A DNA stretch of 64,000 bases from JBEIHX01 sp040381075 (GTDB taxonomy: Bacteria; Pseudomonadota; Alphaproteobacteria; Caulobacterales; Aquidulcibacteraceae), in contig JBEIHX010000003.1 of NCBI GenBank assembly GCA_040381075.1, positions 89,068-153,067 on the forward strand. The letters are read 5' to 3'. How positions within the stretch are numbered: position 1 is the stretch's first letter; every line of letters starts with the position of its first letter. Below the pieces are notes generated by a model that did no database searches, was not told the DNA's origin, and saw nothing but the letters and a program-made list of their open reading frames with translations. Both the position numbers and the translations under genes were made by a program. Positions 26,808 through 35,670 of this stretch are shown piece after piece.

Positions 26808-28034
26808 TCATCCTGCAGCGTTCGGACTGCGCAGGCGTCCGGCGGCGGCGGCGAGGCCCGCAGCGGCAAAGCCAAGCGCGCCATACCACTCCTGCCAGAG
26901 GCCGAAACTGAAGAAGCCGAGGCAGAAAAATGCGGCAAGGCTCGCAGCTGCGGCTGCCCCGCCGACCCGGTCGTCGCGCCGTGCGCGCGCCACCTGCACG
27001 CCGAGCGCGAGCATGCTCAGTGACGCAAGACCGGCGCCGATTGCGCCGAGCTCCAGCCAGATCTGCAGGCCGATATTGTGCGGGTGAAGCATGACTGCGG
27101 TGGTGGTGAGACCGTCCACTGTCATCGGCGCCTGGAAGGTGCGGGACGCATCAAGACCCCAGCCCGCAAGCGGTCTCTCAGCGACGCGCTGCGCGACGAA
27201 GTCCATCATCGCCAGCCGTTGTTTCCAGGAGGTCGGAAGTGTCTCAAGCCAGGCCGGATCTGCAAGCTGGATGAGCGGGCCGAGCAGCGGCGCCGCCAGG
27301 AGCCCCAGCGCCGCCGTGGCGGCAGTGAGCAGGACGGCGAAACGCGGCGCCACGGATGCGATCAGAAAGGCTGTGAGGGCTGCAGCGAAGGCGGTCGCAT
27401 TCGTGGTCAGACCGAATTGCAGGCTCAGGAAACCCGTGACGCCGATAAGCAGGACGCCAAGCCCCTGCGCCTGGCGACCGCCGCGCGACAGCGCAGCAAT
27501 TGCGCCCCAGGCGAGGGCGATCAGGCAGGCCGCCCCGATTGCGTGGTTGCGTTCGATCATTCCGGGGTCTTCGCCGGCCCCGCGGATGATCCTGAACAGA
27601 TGTCCGTCGCTCGCCAGTTCGAAGAGCAGGATGGCCGCCAATCCCACGACCGCGGCGATCCCGGAGCGGCGGATCAGCTGGCGGTCGGCCGGGTCGGCAG
27701 AGGCGGCTGCCCAGGCGAGCGCCGCATAGAGGGGCCAGCCGAGGATCGTGCGCGCCATCTGGGCGCCGATCTCGTCTGTGGCGCCCCGGTACGGGGACCA
27801 CAGTGTGGCGAGGGCGGCGTAGATCAGGAAGGCCGCGCCGAAATGCAGCGCCGCGCCCCCCCTGGTCAGGGCCGGCATGAGACGCCGGAGCGGGAATACG
27901 GCAAGGCCCGCGAGCGCGGCGACTGGCGCAAGCCCGAGCCCGCCCGCCGCCGCGACAACGCCAGCCACCAGGAAGAACGTCGCGGCGACTCCGGCGCGCC
28001 GTGAAAACCGCCCGCTGCTGTCAGCCTCGTTCAT
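26808..28034 (-). CDS. O-antigen ligase/polymerase-like membrane protein
   Basis: This 408-residue protein is almost entirely hydrophobic, with ten or more predicted helices. It carries a periplasmic loop with GWGLDASRTFQAP and MLHPHNIGLQIWLELGAIG; the H-x-H-N element followed by E-x-G is the signature of the Wzy_C/WaaL family. It should either ligate glycan to lipid A core or polymerise repeats. Because an ABC exporter is present, a ligase role is somewhat more likely. Its ATG overlaps the stop of the DUF3108 gene by four bases. Confidence 0.9.
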   Translation of the reverse strand: MNEADSSGRFSRRAGVAATFFLVAGVVAAAGGLGLAPVAALAGLAVFPLRRLMPALTRGGAALHFGAAFLIYAALATLWSPYRGATDEIGAQMARTILGWPLYAALAWAAASADPADRQLIRRSGIAAVVGLAAILLFELASDGHLFRIIRGAGEDPGMIERNHAIGAACLIALAWGAIAALSRGGRQAQGLGVLLIGVTGFLSLQFGLTTNATAFAAALTAFLIASVAPRFAVLLTAATAALGLLAAPLLGPLIQLADPAWLETLPTSWKQRLAMMDFVAQRVAERPLAGWGLDASRTFQAPMTVDGLTTTAVMLHPHNIGLQIWLELGAIGAGLASLSMLALGVQVARARRDDRVGGAAAAASLAAFFCLGFFSFGLWQEWYGALGFAAAGLAAAAGRLRSPNAAG

Positions 28035-28825
28035 GGCGCCGTCACCTGCAGGCTGCGCAGCGCGGCGACAGCGCTCCCGAATGGCGTTGGGATCGCCACG
28101 CGGACCGGCGCGGCGAAGGATCCCCTGGCATCGACGCCGAGCCAGAATTCCGCCGTGGGCAGTTTGGGCGCTTCTTCCCGTGTCGCCGTGTTGAAGCCTG
28201 CGACCGGAACGTACTGCACTCGGCAGCGAAGCACCCGCCCGCGGTAGTCGCCGACATGGGCCTGACGAACGCCGAGGTCTGTTCCGACAAGGTCATAGCG
28301 GAAGCGTCCATCGAATACCGGAAACCGTTGGGCGCATGTGCCCCGACTTGCCGCGAGGTGCGCAACGGCGAGCATCGTGGACAGGGGATCGCGCGCGGCG
28401 TTGATCTGCTCCGGGCTTGCCGGGGGATCGCCCAGGTTGGAGTAGCGCGGCGTGATCGCCACCTCCACACCCGTCGGGCGGGCTGACATCTCGGTGCGCC
28501 GGAACTTCCGGGCGTAGGCATGGTCCAGGGCATATGTCGACCAGCGCACCCCGTTCGCGTCGGCCACGCCGGCGGCGCGGGCGGTGAATTTTGTGTCATC
28601 GAAGATGGCGGCGACGCCCCCCGTTTCCATGGTGGAGTGGATCGAGAAGTGTCCCCCTGAGAAATCGACGTTGTAGGTGATCTTCCCGAGCGGCAGGCCG
28701 AGCCAGCTTGCCGCGTAGACGCTGCGCAGGCGTTCACCGGCCTGGATCGGCGCAGCGAAGCCGACGGATGCGGCGAGGATGGCGGTGAGCGCGAGGATCG
28801 GGCGATGCACGCGGATGACCTCCAT
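28031..28825 (-). CDS. Exported DUF3108 domain-containing protein
   Basis: This 264-residue protein has an N-terminal signal (hydrophobic LALTAILAASVGFAAPIQA, predicted cleavage near residue 29) and a beta-rich body with the DUF3108 pattern: YAASWLGLPLGKITYNVDFSGG near the start and PTAEFWLGVDARGSFAAPVRVAIPTPFG at the end. DUF3108 proteins are periplasmic and largely uncharacterised. It overlaps the O-antigen ligase-like gene by four bases (ATGA), so the pair is co-expressed, hinting at a role in glycan display. Confidence 0.85.
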   Translation of the reverse strand: MEVIRVHRPILALTAILAASVGFAAPIQAGERLRSVYAASWLGLPLGKITYNVDFSGGHFSIHSTMETGGVAAIFDDTKFTARAAGVADANGVRWSTYALDHAYARKFRRTEMSARPTGVEVAITPRYSNLGDPPASPEQINAARDPLSTMLAVAHLAASRGTCAQRFPVFDGRFRYDLVGTDLGVRQAHVGDYRGRVLRCRVQYVPVAGFNTATREEAPKLPTAEFWLGVDARGSFAAPVRVAIPTPFGSAVAALRSLQVTAP

Positions 28826-28938
28826 GGTTGGCTTCCTGTCTCCCAGCAACGTCCACGGGTCAATCCCGCCCTCGACTGCGTCATGCAGTGTGCGCCGGCG
28901 TCGGGCGTCGGCATCGCGTTGCGCTCCGCCGGCCGCCT

Positions 28939-29808
28939 TCACAGGCCGCGGTGACGGCGCGCCAGCGCCATGTTCGCGATGAGATGCGCGCGCCGCGTTG
29001 TTGTGACCGCCACGAGGTCGCAGGGCGCTTCCTGCAACGCCCATGTGAGAGCCTGCTCCGGGTCTTGGGACTGCTTCCGCGACGGGCTGGGGCGAGGTGG
29101 TGCGACCACGGCGCGGGCGATGTGGAAGAGGTCGCTGGCGCGGGTCGGCGTGCGCCAGCGGGCCTGGGAGGGGCGCAGCGTTTCGATGGCGATGACCCTG
29201 TGGCCATCGGCGCGGCGCCTTGCCAGAGCGGCGAATTCATCGTCTGGCATGTCGCAGCATGCTGGCGCCATCACCCAGACGAGGTCGGGATGGCGCAGGG
29301 CGTTGATGGCGTCGCGCCCGCGCACCGCGGCGCCCAGATGCCGGAACAGTCCTTCCTTTCGCCAGTGCGCCAGAGTGTCGAAAAGCTCAGCCGTCAGCAC
29401 GTCGGGCGCCGGACCATGCAGGATCAGCGCATCAAGGTGATCTGTCCCCAGACGCGTCAGGCTTTCTTCCAGCGACCGGCGCATCCCGCCGGCTGAGAAG
29501 TCCTTCACCAGCCGGCGCAGTCCCGCCATTTTCGTCCCGACCTTGCTGGAGATATAGACCCCGCCGCGCGCCACGCCCTGCAGGGCGGCCCCAAGTCGTC
29601 GTTCGGCCTCCCCGCGCCCGTAAGACGGGCCCGTGTCGAAGGCGTTGATCCCGCCTTCCAGCGCTGTCGCCACGAGCCGGGCCACGTCCTGCTGCGAGGT
29701 CAGCGGCAGGCCGAGCGGACCGGATACGCCAAACATCAGTGGAAAGAGCGGTGCGCCATCGCCGGTGCACGCCAGCCCCTGGCTGGCGATGGGGGAGTGA
29801 CCACTCAC
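28939..29808 (-). CDS. Aldo/keto reductase family protein
   Basis: The 289-residue protein has the AKR catalytic pattern: AFDTGPSYG (Asp and Tyr of the tetrad), SSKVGTK (Lys) and LILHGP (His). The start is the GTG at 29808, which overlaps the TGA of the upstream glycosyltransferase by four bases (GTGA); the first ~34 residues before GVSGPLG are shorter than in typical AKRs. It should reduce an aldehyde or ketone with NADPH. In this context it may act on a sugar intermediate, but many AKRs are general detoxifiers. Confidence 0.85.
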   Translation of the reverse strand: MSGHSPIASQGLACTGDGAPLFPLMFGVSGPLGLPLTSQQDVARLVATALEGGINAFDTGPSYGRGEAERRLGAALQGVARGGVYISSKVGTKMAGLRRLVKDFSAGGMRRSLEESLTRLGTDHLDALILHGPAPDVLTAELFDTLAHWRKEGLFRHLGAAVRGRDAINALRHPDLVWVMAPACCDMPDDEFAALARRRADGHRVIAIETLRPSQARWRTPTRASDLFHIARAVVAPPRPSPSRKQSQDPEQALTWALQEAPCDLVAVTTTRRAHLIANMALARRHRGL

Positions 29809-32095
29809 GGGGAAGGGGTCTGCAGTGTACCCGGATCGGCCGGGGCGCGATCCGGCGCCGGCGACCTGACGGGCGCCGCCGTGGCGGGCCCGGCTGGACG
29901 CGGCCCTTCCGGGCTGATCGTTCCGGGCGCTGGCGGGGCTGGGGTGGTGAGGGAGAGCGCGGACGCAGCGCCGACCTCCCGCCCCGCCGGCGCAACGCCC
30001 GGCGCTGGCGAGCCCTGCTGACCGGATGACGCGCCCAGAGCGTCCTGGCCAGTCGCCTGCGGGCGCGCGGCGATGTCGTAGCCGAGCAGCGCGAGGAGGT
30101 CCGGCTTCAGCGTTTCGAAGCCTGTCCCGGCGTAGAAGGCGCGCTCCCCGCCCACTGCGATCGACCCGTCCGAGCGCGTCACGCGGATCGCGAGGCGATG
30201 GCGCCCGGGCGCCAGGTTCGCATTCTTCAGGTAGAAGTCCCAAAACACCTTGGGGTACCGGGGATCAAAGGCGAGGGTACGGCTGACGCGCCCGTCAGTC
30301 GGGTCAAGGCCAAGGCGCGCCTCGCCGATGACGGCCCCGTCCAACAGCACTTCCACGCGCTTGATCCCACTTGGGTGGACGGCGATCCCGGCGAGGTTCT
30401 GGCCTTCCGGCGGCAGCGTCGCGCCGCGCTCGACCTTGAACATGTATTCCGTCGGCAGGAACCCGCAGACCGCAGGCGGCGGCGTTTCGAGCGCGCGCAC
30501 CCTTGCTGCATAGATGTCAACGCTGCGCAGGCCTGGCTCGAGCTCAACGCGCATCACCTTTCGCGGCGCAGCGAACCGGCGGCACAGATCCAGACGCAGG
30601 TCGATGTCGGGTTGCTGATCGAGCACGTAGCCGGCGTCCGGAATGGCGATCAGCGCCAGCTCTCCTGGATAATCGAGGGCAAGCGCATCAAGGTCATCGC
30701 CCCACCGGCTGCGCAGATCGTCGAACCCCTTCATCGGATCGTCCGTATCAGGGGCCACAAACAGGGGCTTCAGCGTCTCGCCGGGAAACTGCAGGCGCAC
30801 GGCGGGGATATGTCCAACCATCACGACCGGCGCGCCCGGGTGTCCGAGGACGCGCCGTGCGGTGTCGAGCGGGCCGATCAGCGCAGACCAGCGTTCGTAA
30901 TCGCCGGTCAGGAACCGCTGGTAGGTCGGCTTCAGGCCAGTCGGATGCGCCCAGGCCAGCAGAAGTCCTGCCCCCACGGCGGCGAACATCAGCGCCAACG
31001 CCGGCGCGCCCGCCACCAAGAGACCGCGCAGGGAGCGGGTCAGCCAATTGCGCCCGGCCGCAACGAAACCGATCAGCGCCTGGGGCATGAATGCGATCAG
31101 CGGGGCATAGGCCATGAATGGCCAGTGATAGAGGTATGCCTTGTTGAACGGCGCCATGAGCGTGTACGGCAGAAAGATCGCAGCAGCCACGATCAGAATG
31201 AGGCCTGCGGTGGCTTCGCTCTCGCGCCACCGCCGCAAAGCCACCCGCGCGGCGCCGATCAGGCCTGCGAAAAAGATCGGCGTCACGATCAGCGCCTGTT
31301 CCAGCGTGTGCAGCAGCCCGGGCGGCCAGAACGCCCAGCGGTGGCGCGCCGCCGCCTGGAACTCGATGGCGGCGAAATTCTCGCGGATGTTGTACCATAT
31401 CGCTGGCCCCAGCCCGGCGAGGGCGATGGCTCCGGCCAGATACAGGCCCGGGCGCAGGAACAGCTGACGGCCATGGGCTGTCGCCAGGAGGAAGGCCAGG
31501 ACGCCGGCCCGGCCAGCGCGAATCGATAGTGCAGAAACAGGCCGGCTGCGCCCGTGAGGCCGGTCAGCAGCCAGTCTGACAGGCGGTCGTCATTGATGGC
31601 GCGCACCAGGAAGGCCAGCATCAGCACGAGCGCCAGCTGCAGGAAGGCCTCCGGGTAGTAGAAAGCGCCGAGCAGGCCGGTGGTCGGCAGAAACACTGTG
31701 ATGATCGCCGCCCACACAGCCTCGCGATGGGGGCAGAACTGGCGGGTCAGAAAATAGACCGCGAGCGGCAGGAGCTGGGCCGCCGCCAGACAGACAGCCC
31801 GCAGCCCGATCGCCGTGTCGCCGAACAGTGCTGTGGCCCTTGCGGCGAGCAGGGCCGGGCCGGCCGGGATATCGGGATAGCCCCAATCTGGGTGGCGACC
31901 GGCGACCACGAAGTGGGCTTCATCCCAGAGCAGGTTGACGCTCAGCGCCAGGTAAAGCTTCGCCGCCGTCTGGAGGACCAGGAGCACCAGCAGCAGCGCG
32001 ACGAGCGCCTGGTCGGAGGTCAAGGCCTGCAGGGGGCGCTGACGGTCGCCGCCCGCCTCAGGGCCCCGATCGCGCTGCTTGAACACATGTACCAT
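29805..32095 (-). pseudogene. GT-C (PMT/ArnT-like) membrane glycosyltransferase interrupted by a one-base frameshift
   Basis: The N-terminal part (32095 to about 31508) has a basic start, a first membrane helix and NLLWDEAHFVVAGRHPDW, the Asp-Glu pair of GT-C enzymes. Around 31505-31512 the frame breaks; the continuing frame reads AGVLAFLLATAHGRQ and onward through several helices to a soluble, Pro/Ala-rich C-terminus ending at 29805. Adding one G in a GGG run (CCC at 31508-31510 on the plus strand) would restore one ~763-residue protein. If the lesion is real, the product stops 73 codons later; the distal frame could start at a GTG near 31286. A sequencing or assembly error is an equal possibility. 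It should transfer sugar from a polyprenyl donor in the periplasm. Confidence 0.75.
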
Positions 32096-32239
32096 TGACG
32101 CCCGCTGGATCGGAGACCTCCGCCACTACACCAGAAGCGACGGGACAAAAACAGGGCCGCGCCGCGGCGATCGGCGGCGCAATTCGGGCGGGCCTGATTT
32201 GACTGGACTGCGCCGGGGGCGATCGCGCAGTCTGTCGCC

Positions 32240-33424
32240 ATGCTTCTTGCGTTGACGCCTGCAGACATCGCCTTCCGCGACGAGGCGCGGGCCTTTGTGC
32301 GTGCTCATTTCCCGCCTGGGCGGCCCTATGACGACAGCCCCCAGGCCCGCGCCCGCTGGGCCGCGGCGCTTGAGGCCAGGGGCTGGTCGGCGTATCGGTG
32401 GCCTGTCGAATTTGGCGGTACGGGATGGACGGCGACCCAGAAGTTTCTGTGGGAGCGTGAGACGACCTCCATCGGCGTGCCGGCCCAGCTTGGCGGCATG
32501 GGCATGGGAATGCTCGCGCCCGTCCTTTACACCTACGGCTCGCCGGACCAGTGCGCACGCCATCTGCCGGGCATCCGAAGCGATCAGGTCGTCTGGTGCC
32601 AGGGCTATTCCGAGCCGGGCGCCGGCTCTGACCTTGCCAGTCTGCGCACCTCAGCCGACAGCGATGGCGACGACTATCTCGTAAATGGGGAGAAGATCTG
32701 GACGAGCTGGGCCCACATCGCTGACTGGATGTTCTGTCTGGTGCGCACCTCGCGCGAGGCGCGCCGCCAGGACGGCATTTCCTTTCTGCTGATCGACATG
32801 CGCACTCCGGGCGTCAGCGTGCACCCGATTGTCACCATCGACGGGCGCCATCACCTCAACCGGGTGACGTTTGAAAATGTGCGCGTGCCGAAGGCGAACC
32901 GGATTGGCGAGGAAGGCAAGGGGTGGATCTACGCCAAGGGCCTGCTGACCCATGAGCGCACCGGTCTTGCCTACGTCTCTGAGTCCCTGCGTCTGGTCAC
33001 GGTTCTGCGGCGCGCGGCCGGCGCAATCGCGGCGAACGGCGCGCGCCTGATCGACAATCCCGACTTTGCGCACAAGCTTGCCGCGCTGGAGATCGAGCTT
33101 TGTGCGCTTGAGCACACGGAACTGCGCACCCTGTGCGAGACGGCGGCTGGCGGCGCGCCTGGGGCGCAATCCTCGTTTCTCAAGCTGAAGGGCACTGCAG
33201 TGATCCAGGCGATCACCGAGCTCTTTGTGGAGTGCGCCGGTGCGTATGCCGCGCCATGTCCTGATCGGCCTGAGGCGCCCGACGGGCATGTCGAGCCCAT
33301 CGGCCCGGATTGGGCGCAGATCGAGGTGACGCGCTATCTGACGGGGCGTGCGGCGAGCATCGCCGGGGGATCGGATGAAGTGCAGCGCGACATTGTCGCC
33401 AAGCATGTATTGGGGTTGCGATGA
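32240..33424 (+). CDS. Acyl-CoA dehydrogenase family protein
   Basis: This 394-residue flavoprotein oxidises an acyl-CoA at the alpha-beta position. It has the family order: helical N-terminus with WGGTGW-like EFGGTGWTATQ, GYSEPGAGSDLASL (substrate/FAD loop), WTSWAHIADWMFCLVRT, and C-terminal SIAGGSDEVQRDIVAKHVLGL. It is divergent from the glycosyltransferase gene by 144 bases and overlaps the next gene by four bases, so the two proteins probably act on one substrate. Chain length and pathway (branched, aromatic or steroid side chain) cannot be told. Confidence 0.92.
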   Translation: MLLALTPADIAFRDEARAFVRAHFPPGRPYDDSPQARARWAAALEARGWSAYRWPVEFGGTGWTATQKFLWERETTSIGVPAQLGGMGMGMLAPVLYTYGSPDQCARHLPGIRSDQVVWCQGYSEPGAGSDLASLRTSADSDGDDYLVNGEKIWTSWAHIADWMFCLVRTSREARRQDGISFLLIDMRTPGVSVHPIVTIDGRHHLNRVTFENVRVPKANRIGEEGKGWIYAKGLLTHERTGLAYVSESLRLVTVLRRAAGAIAANGARLIDNPDFAHKLAALEIELCALEHTELRTLCETAAGGAPGAQSSFLKLKGTAVIQAITELFVECAGAYAAPCPDRPEAPDGHVEPIGPDWAQIEVTRYLTGRAASIAGGSDEVQRDIVAKHVLGLR

Positions 33425-34272
33425 GTTCAGGCCAGACTGCGGGCGCCTGGCGGCGCCCGGTCAACATTGCGAGAGCGGCTGAAGGCACCATCCACCATGA
33501 TGAAACCGCCCAGTCCCTGGGGCTGCGCGGCGGCACGGTGGCGGGCTCCATTCACATGGAACAGTTCGCCCCCCTGCTGATTGGGCTCTTCGGGCCAGAA
33601 TGGCGGGCGACTGGCGGGCTGTCGCTGTTTTTCCTGCAACCGACCACGGATGGCGAGCCGGTGCGCTGCTGCGCCGGGCCGGTGCAGGCGGCCGGCGCCC
33701 TGCGGCGCTGCGAGGTGTGGATGGAAAGCGAGGCTGGCCAGCGGGTGATGGAGGGCAGCGCCCATGTCGGCGGCTGCGACCCTGAGAGCGCCTTGAAGCA
33801 GCGCCTGAGGCAGGTCAGGCCGGCGCGCGCGTTGCGCATCCTGGCCGCCGCCAGGGTCGGCGCGGCGGTGCGCGATGTCGCCACACGTATTGATGCTGCG
33901 CGGCTGGCGGACTACGTCGCCGGGCGTGACGATCCTGCCTACACGGCGCTTGGCCGGTCGGCGGACGGGCGCGCCATGTTGCCCGCCAATCTCGTGGTGG
34001 ATGCCTTCAGGGCCGTGGAAGCGGGTCTTGTTCCAATCAATGACGAATTTGTCGGCCTGTACGGCGCGATCGAGATAGAGCACCTGGCTGGACCGATCCT
34101 GGCGGATACGGATTACCGCGTGTCGGGCCGCATCCTGGCGCTTGGAGAAAGCCCGAAAACCGAGACGATATGGTATGAGGCAGACCTGAGCGAGGGGGGG
34201 CGCCCGATCGCGCGCTTCCTGCACATGTCCCGTCTTTTGAAGGCGTCGTCTCCGCTGTGGGCGCAGGCCTGA
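33421..34272 (+). CDS. Probable double hot-dog (MaoC-like) acyl dehydratase or thioesterase
   Basis: This 283-residue protein shows the hot-dog sequence style: NIARAAEGTIHHDETAQSLGLRGGTVAGSIHMEQF at the N-terminus, LSLFFLQPTTDGEPVRC next, and a second similar half ending EIEHLAGPILADTDYRVSGRI. The order suggests two fused hot-dog units. The classical MaoC Asp/His pair is not clearly placed, so activity is uncertain. It starts inside the stop of the acyl-CoA dehydrogenase gene (ATGA) and may hydrate or hydrolyse the product of that enzyme. Confidence 0.65.
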   Translation: MSSGQTAGAWRRPVNIARAAEGTIHHDETAQSLGLRGGTVAGSIHMEQFAPLLIGLFGPEWRATGGLSLFFLQPTTDGEPVRCCAGPVQAAGALRRCEVWMESEAGQRVMEGSAHVGGCDPESALKQRLRQVRPARALRILAAARVGAAVRDVATRIDAARLADYVAGRDDPAYTALGRSADGRAMLPANLVVDAFRAVEAGLVPINDEFVGLYGAIEIEHLAGPILADTDYRVSGRILALGESPKTETIWYEADLSEGGRPIARFLHMSRLLKASSPLWAQA

Positions 34273-35041
34273 GTATTTCTCGCCTGGATGGCGTGGCTGC
34301 AAATCGCAACGGGTGGCTGCATCCGGGTCGTCAGGACTGTTTTCATCCGCGAGGCCAGGAATGGTCCTGCGGGATTCGCGCACGCGGCCGACCGGGTCGA
34401 GGTGATCCGTGATCTGCGCACCTGCGCGCCTGTGTTTGAGGCGCCTCAAATCGCGCAATCGCGGGCTGAACCTTGCGGCGTTCTGTGCGTTCAGGTGGCC
34501 GCAGGGCAGTGATCCATTCGCGGTGGTCTGCCGTCGGCGTTTGATGCGCCGTTGCTGGAAGACATCCTGTTGAAGCCCCTGAACCGCAAATCGTGACGTC
34601 TGTGCTGCTGCAGCTCATGTCTTGTCCGCGCGCCCGGAGGAGGGCGGTGTACGGATCGCGCTGTCGATGCTGCGCTTCCTGTCGGATGGCCAGACCCTGT
34701 GCTTTCCCAGCGCTGCGAGGCTTTCCCAGCGCTGCGACGCTTTCCGAGCGCAGCGAGCGTCTTCAAAACCCCGCCACGCATCGATTGGGACGGCTCACGT
34801 CTGGCGTGCCCCCTGCTGTGCCTGTCGAAGCAGGCAGCCTGGGCTGCGGGATCTGCCGATCCGAATCAGCCACGTTCAGGCTGACCTCAAGCCGGAGGCG
34901 CCAGGTTGCGCCCATTCCAATTGACTGCCGCCGGCGCAGGCGCAGACGCAGATCCATGTGATGGACTCCGCCACGCCCGACACGCGACCCGTGGCCCACC
35001 CCGTGTCCCGGCGTTAGGGCGCTCAGGTCCGGCGCGTTGGA
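34273..35041. other. Gene-poor intergenic region
   Basis: These 769 bases lie between convergent units. Short open frames exist on both strands but none shows a ribosome site, domain or codon pattern I would support. The only clear structure is the 19-base repeat at 34701-34757. Its size is unusual beside the tight packing elsewhere and may reflect a lost gene. Confidence 0.5.
34701..34757. repeat. 19-base tandem repeat, three copies
   Basis: Three direct copies of GCTTTCCCAGCGCTGCGAG lie in the gene-poor stretch; the third copy carries three changes. The unit contains the self-complementary core AGCGCT. Confidence 0.9.
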
Positions 35042-35635
35042 TCAGGCGAAATCGCGGGCGAGTTCGGCGCGGGTGGCCGGGCTCAGGATCGCCAGATGCG
35101 CATAGAGCTCGTGGTCGCAGCCTACCATGATGGTGGTGCGCGGATCGCGGAACACGCCCTTGTGCGCATCGCTGACCCGGAAATGCAGGAAGTGGACGGA
35201 TGACGTCTTGCCGTCCTCGCGCGTGCGCTCGATGTCGCCCTCGCGTTCCGCGTAAACCCGGTCCGGGCCAATCTGCAGGAAGAATCGTTCTTCAACCCCT
35301 CCCAGACGGCCCAGGACGGCTGCGCGCCGCCGCTCGTCGTCGATCTCGAACATGACCGTCGCAACCAGATCCGAGCCTTGCGGGATCAACGGATTGTAGG
35401 CTGCGATCTCGTCGGCAAGCTGCTCTGTCCCGCCCTTCTCGATCAGCAGCATCTCCTGGATCTGGAAGAGCATCGTGTCGAAGCACTCGAAGTAGAACGT
35501 GCAGTAGGGCCCCAATTCGATGCGGCGCAGGCGTTTCATGGGCAGCAAGGCCTGGCGGCGCTCGCGGCGCTGGCGCGCGAACTCAGCGGTCGGCACGATG
35601 TCTGCCGTGGTGACGCGACGTTCATTGGCTGGCAT
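35042..35635 (-). CDS. DUF3501 family protein
   Basis: The 197-residue protein matches DUF3501 along its length: RRITLADI-like TTADIVPTAEFARQRRERRQ at the start, RLRRIELGPYCTFYFECFDTMLFQIQEML in the middle and VHFLHFRVSD near the end. DUF3501 genes are regularly found with a rubrerythrin and a CCG-domain Fe-S protein, as here. The function is undetermined; co-occurrence suggests an electron-transfer or peroxide-detoxification module. It lies 35 bases after the Fe-S protein gene. Confidence 0.92.
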   Translation of the reverse strand: MPANERRVTTADIVPTAEFARQRRERRQALLPMKRLRRIELGPYCTFYFECFDTMLFQIQEMLLIEKGGTEQLADEIAAYNPLIPQGSDLVATVMFEIDDERRRAAVLGRLGGVEERFFLQIGPDRVYAEREGDIERTREDGKTSSVHFLHFRVSDAHKGVFRDPRTTIMVGCDHELYAHLAILSPATRAELARDFA

Positions 35636-35670
35636 GGGCGGACTGGCTCCTTGGCTGCTTCAGGGTCTGC

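Noticed and set aside
31500..31515. Programmed -1 frameshift
   Set aside because: No slippery heptamer or clear downstream structure was seen; a lost base is simpler.
34622..34924. 100-codon open frame in the 34-35 kb gap
   Set aside because: No family resemblance, and it runs through the 19-base repeat.
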